Shown: positions 23,342-32,137, counted from the stretch's first letter. The stretch: 64,000 nt of DNA from Gp6-AA40 sp035571515 (GCA_035571515.1 DATNCQ010000147.1:62001-126000), one strand, 5' to 3'. Translations and numbers: made by a program. The notes: generated from the letters alone by a model not told the origin.

Positions 23342-24604
23342 ATGTCAGACCTCAAGGTGGATGGGCCTCCGGCGATTCCACCCCCGGATCGACATCAGAT
23401 CGAACGCCTCAACAGCCTGTACCGAATCATCGACGAGACGCCGGCCGGCGGCGGCCTGAAGGCGCGGCTCGCATCGAGCCTGCGGCGTCTGCTCGGCCGC
23501 GTCCTTTCGCGCCAGCAGGAGTTCAACGCCGTCGTCGTCGATCATCTCAACCGCAACATGGCGGTTGGCGCCGAGGCGCACCACGCAAGCCTCAGGACCA
23601 TCGATTGGATCGGCGGCGCGGTGGACCGATGCGAGGGGGCAAAGGACGAAATCCAGCGCCACCTCGAAGCGCTGCTCGCGCGCGAGCGGAGGAACGACAC
23701 GGCCGTCGCGGCGCTCGCGGCGCAGCACGAGGAGCTGCGCGCGGCTCTGAGCGTCGTCCAACAGGCGGCGCATGGCCTCCGGCGCGCCGTCGAAGAGATC
23801 GGGTCAACTCCCAACGCCCAACTCCCACCTTCCAACTCCCAAGCGGATCCCGGATCCCTGGCGGATCCCGGATCACGGATCCCGGACCCCGGTCCCGGTT
23901 CACAGTTCGACGACCTCGACAGCCATAAGTACGTCGGCTTCGAAGATCAGTTCCGCGGCTCCCCGGAAGAGATCCGGCGGCGCGTCGAGGACTACCTGCC
24001 AATCTTCCAGGGCGCCGACGTGCTCGACGTCGGCTGCGGGCGCGGCGAGTTCCTCGACCTGCTGCGCGAGCATGGCATCCGCGCGCGCGGCGTCGACGTC
24101 AATCCCGCGATGGTGGAGGTGTGCCGGGGAAAGGGGCTGGAGGCGGAAACGGCCGACGCGCTGACCTACCTGCGCGGCCTGCCGGACGCGTCACTGGGAG
24201 GGCTGTTCGCGGCGCAGGTGGTCGAGCACCTCGAGCCGCGCTACCTGGCGCGGCTCCTCGACGCCGCGTTCGAGAAGCTGCGCCCGGGGGCGCCAATCGT
24301 GCTCGAAACGATCAACCCGGCGTGCTGGTTCGCGTTCTTCGAGAGCTACATCCGCGACCTGACGCACGTGCGCCCCGTGCATCCCGACACGCTGAAATAC
24401 CTGCTGATCGCCACCGGGTTCCAGCGTGTCGAGATCAGGTATCGCGCGCCCTACCCGGAGGGCGAGAAGCTGCAGAAGCTGGCGGGCGGCGGGCAGCAGG
24501 CGGCGCTGGCCGACCTCGTCGAGACGCTCAACGCGAACGTCGAGAAGATCAACCGCCTGCTGTTCACCTACCTGGACTACGCGGCGATCGGCAGCCGGAC
24601 CTGA
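23342..24604 (+). CDS. Class I SAM-dependent methyltransferase with N-terminal coiled coil (WbdD-like)
   Basis: A 420-residue protein. Residues ~1-155 are helical and heptad-rich, probably a coiled coil (for example KDEIQRHLEALLARERR). Residues ~160-190 are encoded by an in-frame DNA repeat. Residues ~195-420 form a methyltransferase with the SAM loop DVLDVGCGRGEFLD and a PAMVEVCR acidic region. The order methyltransferase and coiled coil, and the sequence ETINPACWFAFFESYIRDLTHVRPVHP, resemble WbdD-type O-antigen chain-terminating methyltransferases. It follows thiG by 3 bases yet functionally belongs with the glycan genes downstream. Confidence 0.8.
   Translation: MSDLKVDGPPAIPPPDRHQIERLNSLYRIIDETPAGGGLKARLASSLRRLLGRVLSRQQEFNAVVVDHLNRNMAVGAEAHHASLRTIDWIGGAVDRCEGAKDEIQRHLEALLARERRNDTAVAALAAQHEELRAALSVVQQAAHGLRRAVEEIGSTPNAQLPPSNSQADPGSLADPGSRIPDPGPGSQFDDLDSHKYVGFEDQFRGSPEEIRRRVEDYLPIFQGADVLDVGCGRGEFLDLLREHGIRARGVDVNPAMVEVCRGKGLEAETADALTYLRGLPDASLGGLFAAQVVEHLEPRYLARLLDAAFEKLRPGAPIVLETINPACWFAFFESYIRDLTHVRPVHPDTLKYLLIATGFQRVEIRYRAPYPEGEKLQKLAGGGQQAALADLVETLNANVEKINRLLFTYLDYAAIGSRT
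23805..23897 (+). repeat. In-frame heptanucleotide repeat (CAACTCC and GGATCCC units)
   Basis: Units of 7 bases: CAACTCC 23805, CAACGCC 23812, CAACTCC 23819, CACCTTC 23826, CAACTCC 23833 and CAAGCGG 23840, then GGATCCC at 23845, 23852, 23863 and 23877 with variants between. The array joins the coiled coil to the methyltransferase domain and encodes a linker ending ADPGSRIPDPG, identical to the end of the repeat-coded loop at 9480-9582. Confidence 0.88.
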
Positions 24605-24648
24605 AGGTCCGCCTCTACGACCAACCACCAACTACCAACCACCAACGG
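24596..24648. repeat. Inverted repeat plus CCAACCA heptads between convergent genes
   Basis: CGGACCT (24596-24602) and AGGTCCG (24605-24611) form a 7-bp stem with a 2-base centre that includes the methyltransferase stop. Then four 7-base units follow: CCAACCA 24621, CCAACTA 24628, CCAACCA 24635 and CCAACGG 24642. The block fills the gap to the dehydrogenase gene. Confidence 0.7.
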
Positions 24649-24651
24649 CAC

Positions 24652-25944
24652 CTACAGCCGGAACACGTTGTCGGCGTCGACGTTCTTCATCGCGTTCCGC
24701 GTGTCGACGACGAGCGGGAACTTCTTCGGCATCGCGGCGTAATTGAACACCGCGTGGTTGGTGCAGATGACGGCGCAGTCGATGCCGTCGGCCGCCTGTC
24801 CTTCCGGCACCGACTTCAGGGACAGCTCGGCGTGCTCGAGCACCGGCACGTGCGGGTCGGTGTAGCTCAGGATCGCGCCGCGGCGGTGCAGCAGCTCGAG
24901 GACGTCGAGCGCCGGCGATTCGCGCATGTCGCTGACGTCCTTCTTGTAGGCGACGCCGAAGATGTGGATGCGCGAGCCATTGATCGCCTTCTTCTTCGAG
25001 TTGAGCGCCTCGCCCACCCGCTCGACGACGAACGAGGGCATCGAGCCGTTGATGTGCCCCGCCAGCTCGATGAAGCGGCACTCGAAGCCGTTCTGCCGTG
25101 CCTTCCACGACAGGTAGAACGGGTCGATCGGGATGCAGTGCCCACCGAGACCCGGCCCCGGGAAGAACGGCATGAAGCCGAACGGCTTCGTGGCGGCGGC
25201 CTCGATCACCTCCCACACGTCGATGTTCATGCGGTGGGACATCAGCGCAATCTCGTTCACCAGGCCGATGTTCACCGCGCGGAAGGTGTTCTCGAGCAGC
25301 TTCACCATCTCGGCCACCTGCGTCGAGCTGACCGGGACGATGGTGTCGATGATCGAGCCGTAGAGCGCTGCGGCAAGGTCAGTGCTCTCCTTGTCGATCC
25401 CGCCGACGACCTTCGGGATGTTGCGCGTGTTGTGCGTCGTGTTGCCCGGGTCCACCCGCTCCGGTGAGAACGCGAGGTAGAAGTCCTTCCCCGCCTTCAA
25501 CCCGCCCTCCTCGAGCGCCGGCTGCACGACCTCGTCGGTCGTCCCGGGATAGGTCGTCGACTCGAGGATCACGAGCTGCCCCGGCTTCAGCCGCGCACGC
25601 ACCGCGTCCACGGCCAGCACGACGTAGGAGAGATCGGGGTCGCGCGTCTTGCGGAGCGGCGTCGGCACGCAGATGTCGATCGCGTCCATGTCGTGCAGCT
25701 TCGCCATGTCGTCGGTGGCCTTCAGCTTGCCCGCCTTGACGCAGCCGCTGACGTCTTCGCTCGACACGTCGCCGATGTAGCTGTGTCCCTTGGTGATCGA
25801 GCTGACCTTGGCGACGTCCACGTCGAAGCCGGTCACCTCGAAGCCCGCCTTCGCGAACTCCACCGCGAGCGGCAGCCCGACATAGCCGAGACCGATGATG
25901 CCGATCCTGGCCTGCTTGTTCTGTATCTTGTCTTTCAGTTCCAA
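24652..25944 (-). CDS. UDP-N-acetylglucosamine 6-dehydrogenase-type nucleotide-sugar dehydrogenase (WbpA-like)
   Basis: A 430-residue NAD-dependent enzyme that oxidises C6 of a UDP-sugar twice to the uronate. The Rossmann motif GLGYVGLPL is at 18-26, the middle has PTPLRKTRDPDLSYV and ESTTYPGTT, and the catalytic cysteine lies in GGHCIPIDP near residue 268. The overall pattern fits WbpA-type UDP-GlcNAc (or Glc) dehydrogenases better than WecC. TTG 25944 is chosen because GGAG sits five bases upstream. It ends a minus-strand unit with gmd and the RmlD-like gene. A WbpE-like aminotransferase (47955) and a WbpD-like acetyltransferase (49875) further on could extend the route toward 2,3-diacetamido-uronic acid, but a WbpB oxidase is not in the window. 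Confidence 0.87.
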   Translation of the reverse strand: MELKDKIQNKQARIGIIGLGYVGLPLAVEFAKAGFEVTGFDVDVAKVSSITKGHSYIGDVSSEDVSGCVKAGKLKATDDMAKLHDMDAIDICVPTPLRKTRDPDLSYVVLAVDAVRARLKPGQLVILESTTYPGTTDEVVQPALEEGGLKAGKDFYLAFSPERVDPGNTTHNTRNIPKVVGGIDKESTDLAAALYGSIIDTIVPVSSTQVAEMVKLLENTFRAVNIGLVNEIALMSHRMNIDVWEVIEAAATKPFGFMPFFPGPGLGGHCIPIDPFYLSWKARQNGFECRFIELAGHINGSMPSFVVERVGEALNSKKKAINGSRIHIFGVAYKKDVSDMRESPALDVLELLHRRGAILSYTDPHVPVLEHAELSLKSVPEGQAADGIDCAVICTNHAVFNYAAMPKKFPLVVDTRNAMKNVDADNVFRL

Positions 25945-26002
25945 GTCGTCTCCGTAAATACAGCCGGCTGTCGCGACCCCTCGACGGGCGGCAGCCGGTC
26001 TC

Positions 26003-26986
26003 CTATCTGACGCCGGCGCGCGCCGCCGGTGCAAGCCGAGCGACGTCGGCGTCAACCATCATGGCAATCAGCCGCTCGAAGGGTACCGACGGCGTCCATC
26101 CGAGCACCCGCCGCCCCTTGGACGCATCTCCGATCAGGTGGTCCACTTCCGCTGGACGCGTGAGGGCGGGATCGATCCGCACGTAGCGCTGCCAGTCGAG
26201 CCCCGCATGGCCGAACGCGGTCTCGACGAGCTTCTTGACCGAGTGGCTGACGCCCGTTGCGATGACGTAGTCATCGGCCTCGTCCTGCTGGAGCATCAGC
26301 CACATCGCCCGCACGTAGTCGCCGGCGAAGCCCCAGTCGCGGCACGCGTCGAGATTGCCAAGGTTGAGATGATCGGAAAGACCCATCTTAATACGCGCCA
26401 CACCATCGGTCACCTTGCGCGTCACGAACTCCAGCCCGCGCCGCGGGGACTCGTGGTTGAAGAGGATGCCCGAGCACGCAAACATGCCGTAACTTTCACG
26501 GTAGTTCACGGTGATGTAATGCGCGAACACCTTCGAGACGCCGTAGGGGCTGCGCGGATAGAACGGCGTCAGCTCCGTCTGCGGCACCTCGCGGACCCGC
26601 CCGTACATCTCGCTCGAGGACGCCTGGTAGATGCGGATGCCGGGATCCACCTGGCGGATCGCCTCGAGAACGCGCGTGACGCCCTGCGAGTTGAACTCGC
26701 CGGTGAGCAGCGGCTGATCCCACGACGCGGGCACGAACGACATCGCCGCGAGGTTGTAGAGCTCGTGCGGACGGACGTCCTGGACGATGCGCATCAGCGA
26801 CAGCTGGTCCACCAGGTCCGCGGGGCGCAGCGTGAGGCGGTCGAGGAGGTGCTCGATGCGCCACAGGTTCGGCGAGCTCGAACGGCGGACGACGCCGGTG
26901 ACCTCGTAGCCTTTTTCGAGCAGCAGCTCGGCGAGGTACGAGCCGTCCTGGCCCGTGATGCCCGTAATGATCGCGCGCTTAGACAT
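26003..26986 (-). CDS. gmd: GDP-mannose 4,6-dehydratase
   Basis: A 327-residue extended SDR converting GDP-mannose to GDP-4-keto-6-deoxymannose. The start ITGITGQDGSYLAELLLEKGYEV, the active-site SSSEMYG, YGVSK with the catalytic Tyr/Lys, and FNHESPRRG are family landmarks. It is slightly shorter than E. coli Gmd (373). It overlaps the end of the RmlD-like gene by 8 bases; that protein is the likely next enzyme acting on its product. Confidence 0.93.
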   Translation of the reverse strand: MSKRAIITGITGQDGSYLAELLLEKGYEVTGVVRRSSSPNLWRIEHLLDRLTLRPADLVDQLSLMRIVQDVRPHELYNLAAMSFVPASWDQPLLTGEFNSQGVTRVLEAIRQVDPGIRIYQASSSEMYGRVREVPQTELTPFYPRSPYGVSKVFAHYITVNYRESYGMFACSGILFNHESPRRGLEFVTRKVTDGVARIKMGLSDHLNLGNLDACRDWGFAGDYVRAMWLMLQQDEADDYVIATGVSHSVKKLVETAFGHAGLDWQRYVRIDPALTRPAEVDHLIGDASKGRRVLGWTPSVPFERLIAMMVDADVARLAPAARAGVR

Positions 26987-27923
26987 CCGTTCCGTTCATT
27001 CTATATGGCCGTCCTAGACCGCCCGTCCCCTCGAGGCGACGCTCGGCCGACTCCGCTCGGGGCGGGCCGCCGCGGGCCGCAAGCCAGCGCTGCAGCGCGT
27101 TCTGCCACGCGGGCATCTCGAAACCGGCGGCGGCCAGCTTGCGGTTCGACAGCGCGCAGAACCGCGGGCGCGCGGCGATGAACCGCGCCTCGTCGGTCGT
27201 GATCGGCTTCAGCCGCGGCTGCACGCGCAGCAAGCGCGCCGCCTCGCAGGCCACTTGGTACCAGGTGGCGTGCCCGGAATTCACGCAGTGGTACAGGCCG
27301 GGCGCGGCATGCGAATCGATGACGTGCCGCGTCGCGGCGGCGACATCGACGACGTAGCTCGGCGACACGACGCGATCGGTGAAGACGGGCACCTCGCGTC
27401 CGGCCTCCAGGCCGGCGACGATCGCGTCGAGCGACCCGCGCCTGCCGGTCCATTCCGCCGGCAGCCCGAACAGGCTCTCGACACGCAGGACGTATGCGCG
27501 CGGGTACTCGAGCGCCATCCACTCGCCCACCAGCTTCGACGCCGCGTAGACGCTGCGCGGCGAGGGAACGGCCGATTCGTCGTACGGCTCGGCGCCGGGG
27601 CCCTCGAGGCCCGCGAAGACGAAGTCGGACCCGTAGTGCACGAGCGTCGCGCCACAGGTCTCCGCCGCCCGGGCGAGTGTCCGCACCGCAAACGCGTTGA
27701 GCGCAAACGCCTCCGACGGGCGGCTCTCCGCGGCGTCCACCTGGTTGAACGCGGCGCAGTTGACGATCGCGTCGGGCCGGGCGTCGGCCACCGCGCGCAT
27801 CACCGCGTCGATGTCGGTGACGTCGAGCGTCGCGCGCGCGTGCGCGATGACGTCGCGGTCCGCATACGCGCGCCGCACCGCGTCCGCAAGCTGGCCGGAC
27901 GCCCCGGTCACGAGCACGCGCAT
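26979..27923 (-). CDS. RmlD-like NDP-4-keto-6-deoxysugar reductase
   Basis: A 314-residue SDR of the RmlD/RfbD family: start RVLVTGASGQLADAV, DVTD turn, VNCAAFNQVDAAE, SDFVFAG and YAASKLVGE. RmlA, RmlB and RmlC are absent here, while Gmd is coupled to it, so it more likely reduces GDP-4-keto-6-deoxymannose (giving GDP-rhamnose or 6-deoxytalose) than dTDP-4-keto-rhamnose. ATG 27921-27923 is the first start that preserves the glycine motif at the N-terminus. The last ~30 residues (PPRAESAERRLEGTGG and beyond) are low-complexity and not part of the fold; they may be repeat-encoded. Confidence 0.8.
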   Translation of the reverse strand: MRVLVTGASGQLADAVRRAYADRDVIAHARATLDVTDIDAVMRAVADARPDAIVNCAAFNQVDAAESRPSEAFALNAFAVRTLARAAETCGATLVHYGSDFVFAGLEGPGAEPYDESAVPSPRSVYAASKLVGEWMALEYPRAYVLRVESLFGLPAEWTGRRGSLDAIVAGLEAGREVPVFTDRVVSPSYVVDVAAATRHVIDSHAAPGLYHCVNSGHATWYQVACEAARLLRVQPRLKPITTDEARFIAARPRFCALSNRKLAAAGFEMPAWQNALQRWLAARGGPPRAESAERRLEGTGGLGRPYRMNGTDV

Positions 27924-28026
27924 TGGCACAACTGGGCATCGTACCTCGTCCACACCCCATCGTCTACGGCGTGCAGCCGTGAGAAGGCACGATCGCGGGG
28001 CGTCGTGTCGATAAACTAGGTTACGA
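27924..28026. promoter_or_regulatory. Divergent intergenic region between the RmlD-like gene and the FAD oxidase gene
   Basis: 103 bases with a plus-strand TAAACT (28012-28017), nine bases before ATG 28027, and a minus-strand TACGAT about 14 bases before ATG 27923. Each would give a very short leader. No operator symmetry stands out. Confidence 0.35.
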
Positions 28027-29124
28027 ATGGAACAGATCGATGCCGCCGTCATCGGCGGTGGAGTGGTGGGACTGGCGGCGGCGCTGGCGGTGGCGCGGAG
28101 AGGTCGCACCGTGTGCGTGCTCGAGAAGGAGCCGCGACCGGGCATGGCGACGAGCACGCACAACAGCCAGGTCATACATGCCGGCCTGTACTACCCCGCC
28201 GGTTCCCTGAAGGCGAAGCATTGCGTGAACGGCGCGCGAATGATGTACGAGTTCTGCGCCGCGCACGGAGTCCCGCATCGGCGGTGCGGCAAGCTGGTCG
28301 TCGCGCACGACGAGGCGGAGGTGCACGGCCTCGAAGAGCTGCGAGCCAAGGGGATTGCCAACGGCGTCGAAGGGCTCGAGATCGTCGATGCGGCCTTCGT
28401 GCGCAAACGCGAGCCGCACGTCGACGCCGTGGCCGCGCTGCTCTCGCCCAACTCGGGCATCCTCGAAGCGGAAGTGCTGGTGCGGACGCTCGCCCGGTTG
28501 ATCGGCGAGGAGGGCGGCTACGTCCTCCCCGGCACCGCGTTCACCGCGGGCGAGCCGAACCGCGATGCGATCGAGCTGGTCACGCCATCGGAGCGCATTC
28601 ACGCGCGCGCCGTCGTCAACGCGGCGGGGCTCTACGCGGACGACGTCTCTGCCGCGCTGGGCGGCTCGGCGTTCCGCATCTATCCGTGCCGCGGCGAGTA
28701 CGCCGAGCTCGTGCCGTCCAGGCGTTCGCTTGCCAACGGTCTCGTCTACCCGCTGCCGCACACGCACAGCCTCGGCACGCACCTGAGCAAGACCATTCAC
28801 GGCAACGTCACGCTCGGCCCGACCGCGCGCTTCCAGGATCGGAAAGACGACTACGAGCACGATCGGCTGCCGATCGAGTCGTTTCTCGAGCCCGCCCGCC
28901 GGCTGCTCCCCGAGTTGCAGCTGTCGGACCTGCGGCTGGGCGGCACCGGCATCCGGCCGAAGCTGCACGGGCCGGAGACGGCGTACGCCGATTTCCTGAT
29001 CGCCAGAGACGAAAAATGCCCGCGCCTCGTGCAGGCAGCGGGCATCGAGTCTCCCGGATTGACCGCCTGCCTCGCCGTCGGCGAGCACGTGGCGGGGTTA
29101 GTCGAAGAAGTGCTCGCCGACTGA
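28027..29124 (+). CDS. FAD-dependent oxidoreductase, L-2-hydroxyglutarate oxidase/dehydrogenase type
   Basis: A 365-residue DAO-family flavoprotein. The N-terminal FAD motif is VIGGGVVGLAAALAVARRG, followed by THNSQVIHAGLYYPAGSLKA, the signature of LhgO-type enzymes, and near the C-terminus GIESPGLTACLAVGEHV. Expected reaction: oxidation of L-2-hydroxyglutarate to 2-oxoglutarate, a metabolite-repair step at the membrane. It is the only plus-strand gene between 24.6 and 62.9 kb and has no obvious tie to glycan synthesis. Its stop is one base from the stop of the convergent glycosyltransferase gene. Confidence 0.87.
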   Translation: MEQIDAAVIGGGVVGLAAALAVARRGRTVCVLEKEPRPGMATSTHNSQVIHAGLYYPAGSLKAKHCVNGARMMYEFCAAHGVPHRRCGKLVVAHDEAEVHGLEELRAKGIANGVEGLEIVDAAFVRKREPHVDAVAALLSPNSGILEAEVLVRTLARLIGEEGGYVLPGTAFTAGEPNRDAIELVTPSERIHARAVVNAAGLYADDVSAALGGSAFRIYPCRGEYAELVPSRRSLANGLVYPLPHTHSLGTHLSKTIHGNVTLGPTARFQDRKDDYEHDRLPIESFLEPARRLLPELQLSDLRLGGTGIRPKLHGPETAYADFLIARDEKCPRLVQAAGIESPGLTACLAVGEHVAGLVEEVLAD

Positions 29125-29125
29125 C

Positions 29126-30022
29126 CTACTGAACCTTTTGAACCTTGTTGAGCGCTGCAGCGATCAACTGCAGCCGGCAGCGCGTGTGCAGGATGGCGCG
29201 CGCGACCGCGCGCTTCGGGCTGAGCGGCGCGGGCGCGACGTGCGTCGCGTAGTACAGGTACGCGCTCTCGTGGAACGCGCGGATGGCGAAGGCGCGCGCG
29301 GTGCGGCTCGACTGGCCGACGCGGTGAATGGCGGTCGCGGCGGGCACGTAGCGGACGTGATACCCGCGCGCCCTGAGCCGCCGGCACAAGTCCGCATCCT
29401 CCCAGTAAAGGAAGAACCGCTCGTCGAAGCCGTTGACTGCCGCGAGCGCCTCCCGGCGCGCCAGCATGCAGGCGCCCGACAGCCAGTCGACGCCGACGCT
29501 CTCCTGGCCGCTGCGAATTGCCTCTTCGGTGACGACATTCCGCCTGGCGATCGGCAGGAACGGCACGGCCCGGCGCAGCATCGCAGTCCGTCCGAACAGG
29601 CCTGTCAGCATGTCCGGATCGCCGCGCGCGCTTCCCTGCACCGAGCCGTCCGGGTTGAGGATGCGCGGTCCGGCGATGGCGCACTGCGCGTGCGCGTCGA
29701 GCACCGCGCGCAGTGTGCCGATGGCGCCCGCCATCAGGCGGCAGTCGGGATTCATGATGAGGACGTACGGCGCCCTGGTCGCGGCAACACCCTGGTTGAC
29801 GCCGCGGGCGAAGCCGGCGTTGGTGCTGTTGCCGATCAGCCTGACGTGGGCCGCGTGCGCCTCGACGGCCGCCGCGCTGCCGTCCGTCGACGCGTTGTCC
29901 ACCACTACGCCTTCCCACGGGTGCCCGGCGAGCTCGTCCGAGATCGACCGCAGCGCGCGCTCGAGCTCCGCGCCCGCGTTGTAGTTGACCAGCACCGCCG
30001 CATAGCTCGGGTCCGAGGTCAT
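29126..30022 (-). CDS. Glycosyltransferase family 2 (rhamnosyltransferase-like)
   Basis: A 298-residue GT-A enzyme. AAVLVNYNAG opens the domain, VVVDNASTDGS holds the nucleotide-binding Asp pair, MNPDCRL is the DxD-like metal site, and FFLYWEDADLCRRL is the conserved acceptor-side motif of WcaA/RfbN-type transferases. No membrane segment is clear. ATG 30020-30022 overlaps the stop of the upstream GT2 gene by 4 bases. It is the last gene of the 30-gene minus-strand run. Confidence 0.86.
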   Translation of the reverse strand: MTSDPSYAAVLVNYNAGAELERALRSISDELAGHPWEGVVVDNASTDGSAAAVEAHAAHVRLIGNSTNAGFARGVNQGVAATRAPYVLIMNPDCRLMAGAIGTLRAVLDAHAQCAIAGPRILNPDGSVQGSARGDPDMLTGLFGRTAMLRRAVPFLPIARRNVVTEEAIRSGQESVGVDWLSGACMLARREALAAVNGFDERFFLYWEDADLCRRLRARGYHVRYVPAATAIHRVGQSSRTARAFAIRAFHESAYLYYATHVAPAPLSPKRAVARAILHTRCRLQLIAAALNKVQKVQ

Positions 30023-31023
30023 TTTTCGGCGACGCGTCCGCGCAGGTGCGCGTCGAACCGCTTCTCGCGCAGCTTGGTGGACAGCCACTTCGTGTCGAGC
30101 AGCGGCGCGATGTCGGACGTGGCGACGCGGCGCGCGCGTTGAACGGCCGCGCGCTTGCGGAGCATCCGCGGCAGGCCGGCGACCGCCGCCGCCTTGGCAC
30201 GCAGGTAGGGGCGCAGCATGCCCATGCGGGCGAAGTGCACCCCCGCGGCAAGGTCATACACGACGTGGCCGGCCAGCGTCCGCAGCAGCAGGCTGCCGGG
30301 CGTGTCCTTGAAATACATCCACTCGAGATTGCGCTGCCCGTGGAACACCGAAAAGGGGCTGACGGTGCCGAGCGTGGCGCTGCCGACGTGCCGCACGACC
30401 GCGTCGGCCACGTAACGGCAGCGATAGCCGCGCAGCCGGGCCCGATACGACAGGTCCACGTCCTCGTGCGACGCGAAGAAGTCTTCGTCGAACCCGCCGA
30501 CCTCCTCGAACACCGCGCGCGGCATCATGCAGGCCGCGCCGCAGACGCCGAACACTTCCTGCGGGACGGCCGCGGCCGACGCGGGCTCGCCATGGTGGCG
30601 CTTGAACGCGCCGCCCCAGCGCAGCACGCCGTCGCCGGCGCTGTCGATCGTGTCCGGGTCGTGCATGTAGACGATGCGCGAGGTCACCAGCGCGAAGCCG
30701 TTCGCCTCGTCCACGCCGGACATCAGCGCCCGCAGCCACCGCGGATCGGCCGACGTGTCGTTGTTCAGGAACGCGACGAACCGGCCGCGCGCCTCGCGAA
30801 CCCCCGCATTGTTGCCGCCGGCAAAGCCTCGGTTCTCCGCCAGGGTCACGAGCTTCACCCACGGATATCGGGTGCGTACGTGCTCCGCGGTGCCGTCGGT
30901 GGATCCGTTGTCCACGAGAATGGTCTCGACGCTCACGTCCTGCTGCGCCTCGACGGCCGAGAGGCACGTTTCGAGATGCTGACGTCCGTTCCAGGTCACG
31001 ATGACGACCGAGACGTCAGGCAC
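30019..31023 (-). CDS. Glycosyltransferase family 2
   Basis: A 334-residue GT-A transferase, paralogous to the next gene. Key motifs: VVIVTWNGR start, ILVDNGSTDGT, FLNNDT as the metal-binding region and DEDFFASHEDVDLSYR near residue 200. A mildly hydrophobic C-terminal stretch may touch the membrane. It overlaps the upstream GT4 gene by 8 bases and the downstream GT2 gene by 4. Likely adds one sugar to the lipid-linked repeat unit; donor unknown. Confidence 0.86.
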   Translation of the reverse strand: MPDVSVVIVTWNGRQHLETCLSAVEAQQDVSVETILVDNGSTDGTAEHVRTRYPWVKLVTLAENRGFAGGNNAGVREARGRFVAFLNNDTSADPRWLRALMSGVDEANGFALVTSRIVYMHDPDTIDSAGDGVLRWGGAFKRHHGEPASAAAVPQEVFGVCGAACMMPRAVFEEVGGFDEDFFASHEDVDLSYRARLRGYRCRYVADAVVRHVGSATLGTVSPFSVFHGQRNLEWMYFKDTPGSLLLRTLAGHVVYDLAAGVHFARMGMLRPYLRAKAAAVAGLPRMLRKRAAVQRARRVATSDIAPLLDTKWLSTKLREKRFDAHLRGRVAEK

Positions 31024-32137
31024 GCGCCGCCTCGCGATAGACGTTCAGCGTCAGCCGTGCGGTCCGTTGCCAGGTGAACGTCGCGGCGCGGGCGAGCCCG
31101 CGCGCCCGCAGGTCGCCGCGCAGCGCCTCGTCGTTGACGATGCGGATGATCGCCTCACGCCAGGCGGACACATCGCGCGCGTCGAGCAGCAGCCCGGCGC
31201 CGCCGAGCACTTCCGGAATCGACGCCTCGTGCGAGGCCAGCACCGGGGTGCCGCTGGCCATCGCCTCGACGAGCGGCAGGCCGAAGCCTTCGTAGAGCGA
31301 CGGGTAGACGAGCGCGGTTGCACCGCGGTAGAGCGCATGGACGCGATCCTCGCTCACGGGACCGAGCGCGACGACCGCTTCCGGGCTTCCGGCCTCCGCT
31401 GCCATCGCGCACAGTCCTTCGCTCATCCCGCGATCGACGCCGGCCAGCACCAGCGACATCGCGGCCGCCGCGCCGAAGTGCCGCCGCGCCTCGAGCACCG
31501 CGTCGACGACGAGCGGCAGGTTGCGCCGCTCGTGAATGTCGCCGACGTGCAGGAGGTACGGTTCGGTGACGTCCGCCGGCAGGTCCAGCGCGACGTTCGG
31601 ATCGCCGGCGCCGAACGTGCCGTGCACGCCGAGCGGCGCGACCGTGATGCGCTCGAGGGGAATCCCGTACGCCGCCGCAATCTCGGACGCCGAGAAGGCG
31701 GAGTCGGTCAGCACGCGCGAGGCCGACCTCGCGCTGCGCCGGTAAAAGTACCGCCGCAGCCGGTCGCGGCGATACGGATACCACTCCGGGTGGGTCTCGT
31801 AGCTGACGTCGTGAATCGTGAGGACGACGGGAACGCCGGCCCAGAACGGAGCGGTGTAGGCGGGAGCGTGAATGACGTTGACGCGCGCGCGGCGGGCCGT
31901 GCGCGGCAGTCCGATCAGCGTCCAGCCGGCGTTAGTGGGGGGATGCGTCGACTCGGAGATGCGTTCGAGGCCCTGGGGGATGTGCGCCGGATCGCCGCCG
32001 AGCGCGACGATCTCGAGCGGCTCGCCGAGCGCGACGAGCGCGCGAACCAGCTCCGTCGAATAGCGGCGGACGCCGGCGGCGGGAGAACTGAAGCCACGGC
32101 CATCGAAACCGACACGCAGGACGGGACGGTAATTCAA
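31016..32137 (-). CDS. Glycosyltransferase family 4 (GT-B)
   Basis: About 373 residues. The N-terminal RVGFDGRGFSSPAAGVRRY has the GT4 glycine loop, and the C-terminal donor site shows PSLYEGFGLPLVEAMASGTPV with the retaining-GT E-x7-E. LLHVGDIHERRN precedes it. There is no ATG near the conserved start; TTG 32137 or CTG 32119 are the options. The AAAATGC heptad repeat runs right up to and into this start region, so the repeat may have supplied the present initiation site. Confidence 0.84.
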   Translation of the reverse strand: MNYRPVLRVGFDGRGFSSPAAGVRRYSTELVRALVALGEPLEIVALGGDPAHIPQGLERISESTHPPTNAGWTLIGLPRTARRARVNVIHAPAYTAPFWAGVPVVLTIHDVSYETHPEWYPYRRDRLRRYFYRRSARSASRVLTDSAFSASEIAAAYGIPLERITVAPLGVHGTFGAGDPNVALDLPADVTEPYLLHVGDIHERRNLPLVVDAVLEARRHFGAAAAMSLVLAGVDRGMSEGLCAMAAEAGSPEAVVALGPVSEDRVHALYRGATALVYPSLYEGFGLPLVEAMASGTPVLASHEASIPEVLGGAGLLLDARDVSAWREAIIRIVNDEALRGDLRARGLARAATFTWQRTARLTLNVYREAARA

